From an uncultured Acidimicrobiales bacterium (GTDB taxonomy: Bacteria; Actinomycetota; Acidimicrobiia; Acidimicrobiales; Bin134): 64,000 nucleotides of DNA. The stretch is taken from NCBI GenBank assembly GCA_951813555.1, contig OX638344.1:248001-312000 (forward strand), in the 5' to 3' direction. The notes beneath the pieces were generated by a model. It worked only from the letters and a program-made list of their open reading frames with translations, ran no database searches and was not told where the DNA came from. Below, piece by piece: positions 62,905 through 64,000 of this stretch; the stretch's first letter is position 1; each line of letters opens with the position of its first letter. The translations under genes were made by a program, and so were the position numbers.

Positions 62905-63095
62905 GGTCCCTGGGATTGGTGGAGGCGTGATGTTGGATTCACGCTGCCGGTGATTGCTGGTGTCGAGCTTCGAACTCGACGGGTGTGAGCATGCTAAGCG
63001 ATGTGTGTCGGCGCTGGCGGTTGTGCCAGATCTCGAGATTCTCGACGATGGCGTTGGGTACGCAAATGCCGTAGGCGCTGCCTCCTTCGCTCTGA
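62905..63095 (-). mobile_element. 3' end of an IS3-family element with transposase fragment
   Basis: The minus strand encodes NAIVENLEIWHNRQRRHTSL and MLTPVEFEARHQQSPAA, the C-terminus of an IS3 OrfB (usual form: YNRQRRHSSLGYLTPxEFE), ending in TGA at 62939-62941. The bases behind the stop (62916-62938) are identical to the 21278 remnant. The 5' half of the transposase is missing. Confidence 0.75.
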
Positions 63096-63155
63096 TACAA
63101 GAGGCCGACGCGGCGGCTCCACCAACCGCTCGCCGCGGCGGATCATTCACCGCGA

Positions 63156-64000
63156 TCAGACGTAGTCGCCGTATTTGTCCAGGTGGCGGATGGGGCGGCT
63201 CAGGGCGTCTTTGCGGAAGGGGTCGCCCAGCTCCATGGTGCACATGGCCTCGATGACGGTGGTGCGGCCGCCGTTCATCTGGGCGTCGATGGCCCGGGTG
63301 AGCGCCGGGCCCACCTCTTCGAGCTCGTTGACCCGCACGCCGTCGGCGCCCATGGCCCGGGCCACCTCCGACCAGTCCTCGCCGCCGTCGAGCTCGCCGG
63401 CCACGAACCGGCGGCCGTAGAAGTCGACCTGGTTCTTCTTCTCCGCACCCCACTGGCGGTTGTGGAACACCACCGCAGTGATCGGGATGTTGTGGCGAAC
63501 CGCGGTCATGGTCTCCACCATGCTCATGGCCCACGCCCCGTCGCCGGCGTAGGCCACCGCGGGCCGATCCGGCGCGGCCTTCTTGGCCCCGATGATGGTG
63601 GGCAGCGCGTATCCGCAGTTGCCCCAGCTCATTGCGGCGAAGAACGACCGGGGCTCCTCGAAGCGCAGGTAGCTGTTGGCCACCGAGTTGATGTTGCCAA
63701 TGTCGGTGGACACCATCACCCGCTCGGGCATGGCGTTCTCCAGCTCGCGCAGCACCTGGCGCGGGTGCATCCAGTTGTAGTGCTCCTCAGCGGCCTGCTT
63801 GATCATGTCCACGCTGAAGTCGTCGGTCTCGTGGATCCAGTCGTCCAGCTCGGCCTCCCAGTCGGCCTTGTCGGCCGCAATCTCGGCCGCCCGCTGCGCC
63901 CGAGTGGCATCGCAGGCCAATTCCCGGCCTTCCAAGCGCTGAAGCAGCGCAGTGGCCGACGCGCCGGCGTCGCCGCAGATGCCCACATCGATGCGCTTGA
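63156..64000 (-). CDS. xsc: Sulfoacetaldehyde acetyltransferase, C-terminal part (runs off window end)
   Basis: The frame is open to the window end, giving 281 residues. It matches the C-terminal part of the TPP-dependent enzyme Xsc: KRIDVGICGDAGASA (middle domain end), then the TPP-binding region STDIGNINSVANSYL, AYAGDGAWAMSMVETMTAV (GDG motif), and VVFHNRQWGAEKKNQVDFYG. Xsc makes acetyl phosphate and sulfite from sulfoacetaldehyde in taurine and related C2-sulfonate breakdown. The N-terminus is outside the window. Confidence 0.92.
   Translation of the reverse strand, partial: KRIDVGICGDAGASATALLQRLEGRELACDATRAQRAAEIAADKADWEAELDDWIHETDDFSVDMIKQAAEEHYNWMHPRQVLRELENAMPERVMVSTDIGNINSVANSYLRFEEPRSFFAAMSWGNCGYALPTIIGAKKAAPDRPAVAYAGDGAWAMSMVETMTAVRHNIPITAVVFHNRQWGAEKKNQVDFYGRRFVAGELDGGEDWSEVARAMGADGVRVNELEEVGPALTRAIDAQMNGGRTTVIEAMCTMELGDPFRKDALSRPIRHLDKYGDYV

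Overview
The window is high-GC, densely coded DNA from an actinobacterium. An Acidimicrobiia-type lineage is the most likely source, but that is inference. Supporting gene content: a luciferase-like F420-family oxidoreductase, a reductase of the mycothiol-dependent Rv2466c/DsbA family, an ImuB-DnaE2 mutagenesis pair, a DUF4032 protein, carbon-monoxide-dehydrogenase-like molybdenum hydroxylase genes, many proline/threonine-rich lipoproteins, and frequent ATGA, GTGA or TGATG stop/start overlaps. No rRNA, CRISPR array or prophage was seen; there is one tRNA, Arg(CCT).

Layout. 1-4.9 kb (minus strand): coxS, coxM, MoxR ATPase, CoxE-like VWA protein, two XdhC-type proteins and a DUF3179 lipoprotein, with no large catalytic subunit (coxL). 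5.8-6.9 kb: a DUF433/PIN-like toxin-antitoxin pair. 6.9-13.6 kb: DUF35 and thiolase-like partners, an MFS transporter, a large lipoprotein, an HD-domain protein and a zinc-independent rpmB-rpmG pair. 13.7-18.8 kb: an F420-type oxidoreductase, then a DsbA/Rv2466c-like gene whose first active-site cysteine codon is TGA followed by a SECIS-like hairpin (probable selenoprotein), then an operon with an HTTM protein and a terpene-cyclase-like protein. 18.8-22.3 kb is accessory: a small stand-alone gene with its own promoter, an AbiE-like toxin-antitoxin pair, a PPOX protein and a DUF433 protein. 22.5-31 kb is ordinary: imuB-dnaE2, a cupredoxin-like lipoprotein with a membrane partner, a PhyH dioxygenase, a MOSC protein and tRNA-Arg.

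31-44 kb is an accessory/defence-like island. It holds a thiolase pseudogene, an amidase, a zinc-hook AAA ATPase gene cut by an intact IS3-family element with a 4-bp target duplication, a large protein ending in a HEPN-like RX4H motif, two unrecognised proteins, and a gene truncated at an IS end. 44.2-57.6 kb (minus strand) is a carbohydrate-use locus: ROK kinase, NagA, NagB, LacI regulator, sugar-binding lipoprotein, two permeases, SGNH hydrolase, GH32 glycosidase, FrcK-like kinase, ABC ATPase and DUF4032 protein. Together these would import and break down fructose- and amino-sugar-containing glycans. 57.6-64 kb mixes decayed fragments (VWA-like, Ca-binding-like, RES, IS3 transposase) with intact DJ-1/PfpI, potassium channel and RDD genes, and ends in a partial sulfoacetaldehyde acetyltransferase gene.

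Most notable signals: (1) the TGA-containing DsbA-like gene with a SECIS-like hairpin; (2) the exactly reconstructable IS3 disruption of a zinc-hook ATPase next to a HEPN-like protein; (3) chains of tiny coupled ORFs between neighbouring genes in three operons; (4) scattered ends and a 49-bp internally deleted relic of the same IS family.
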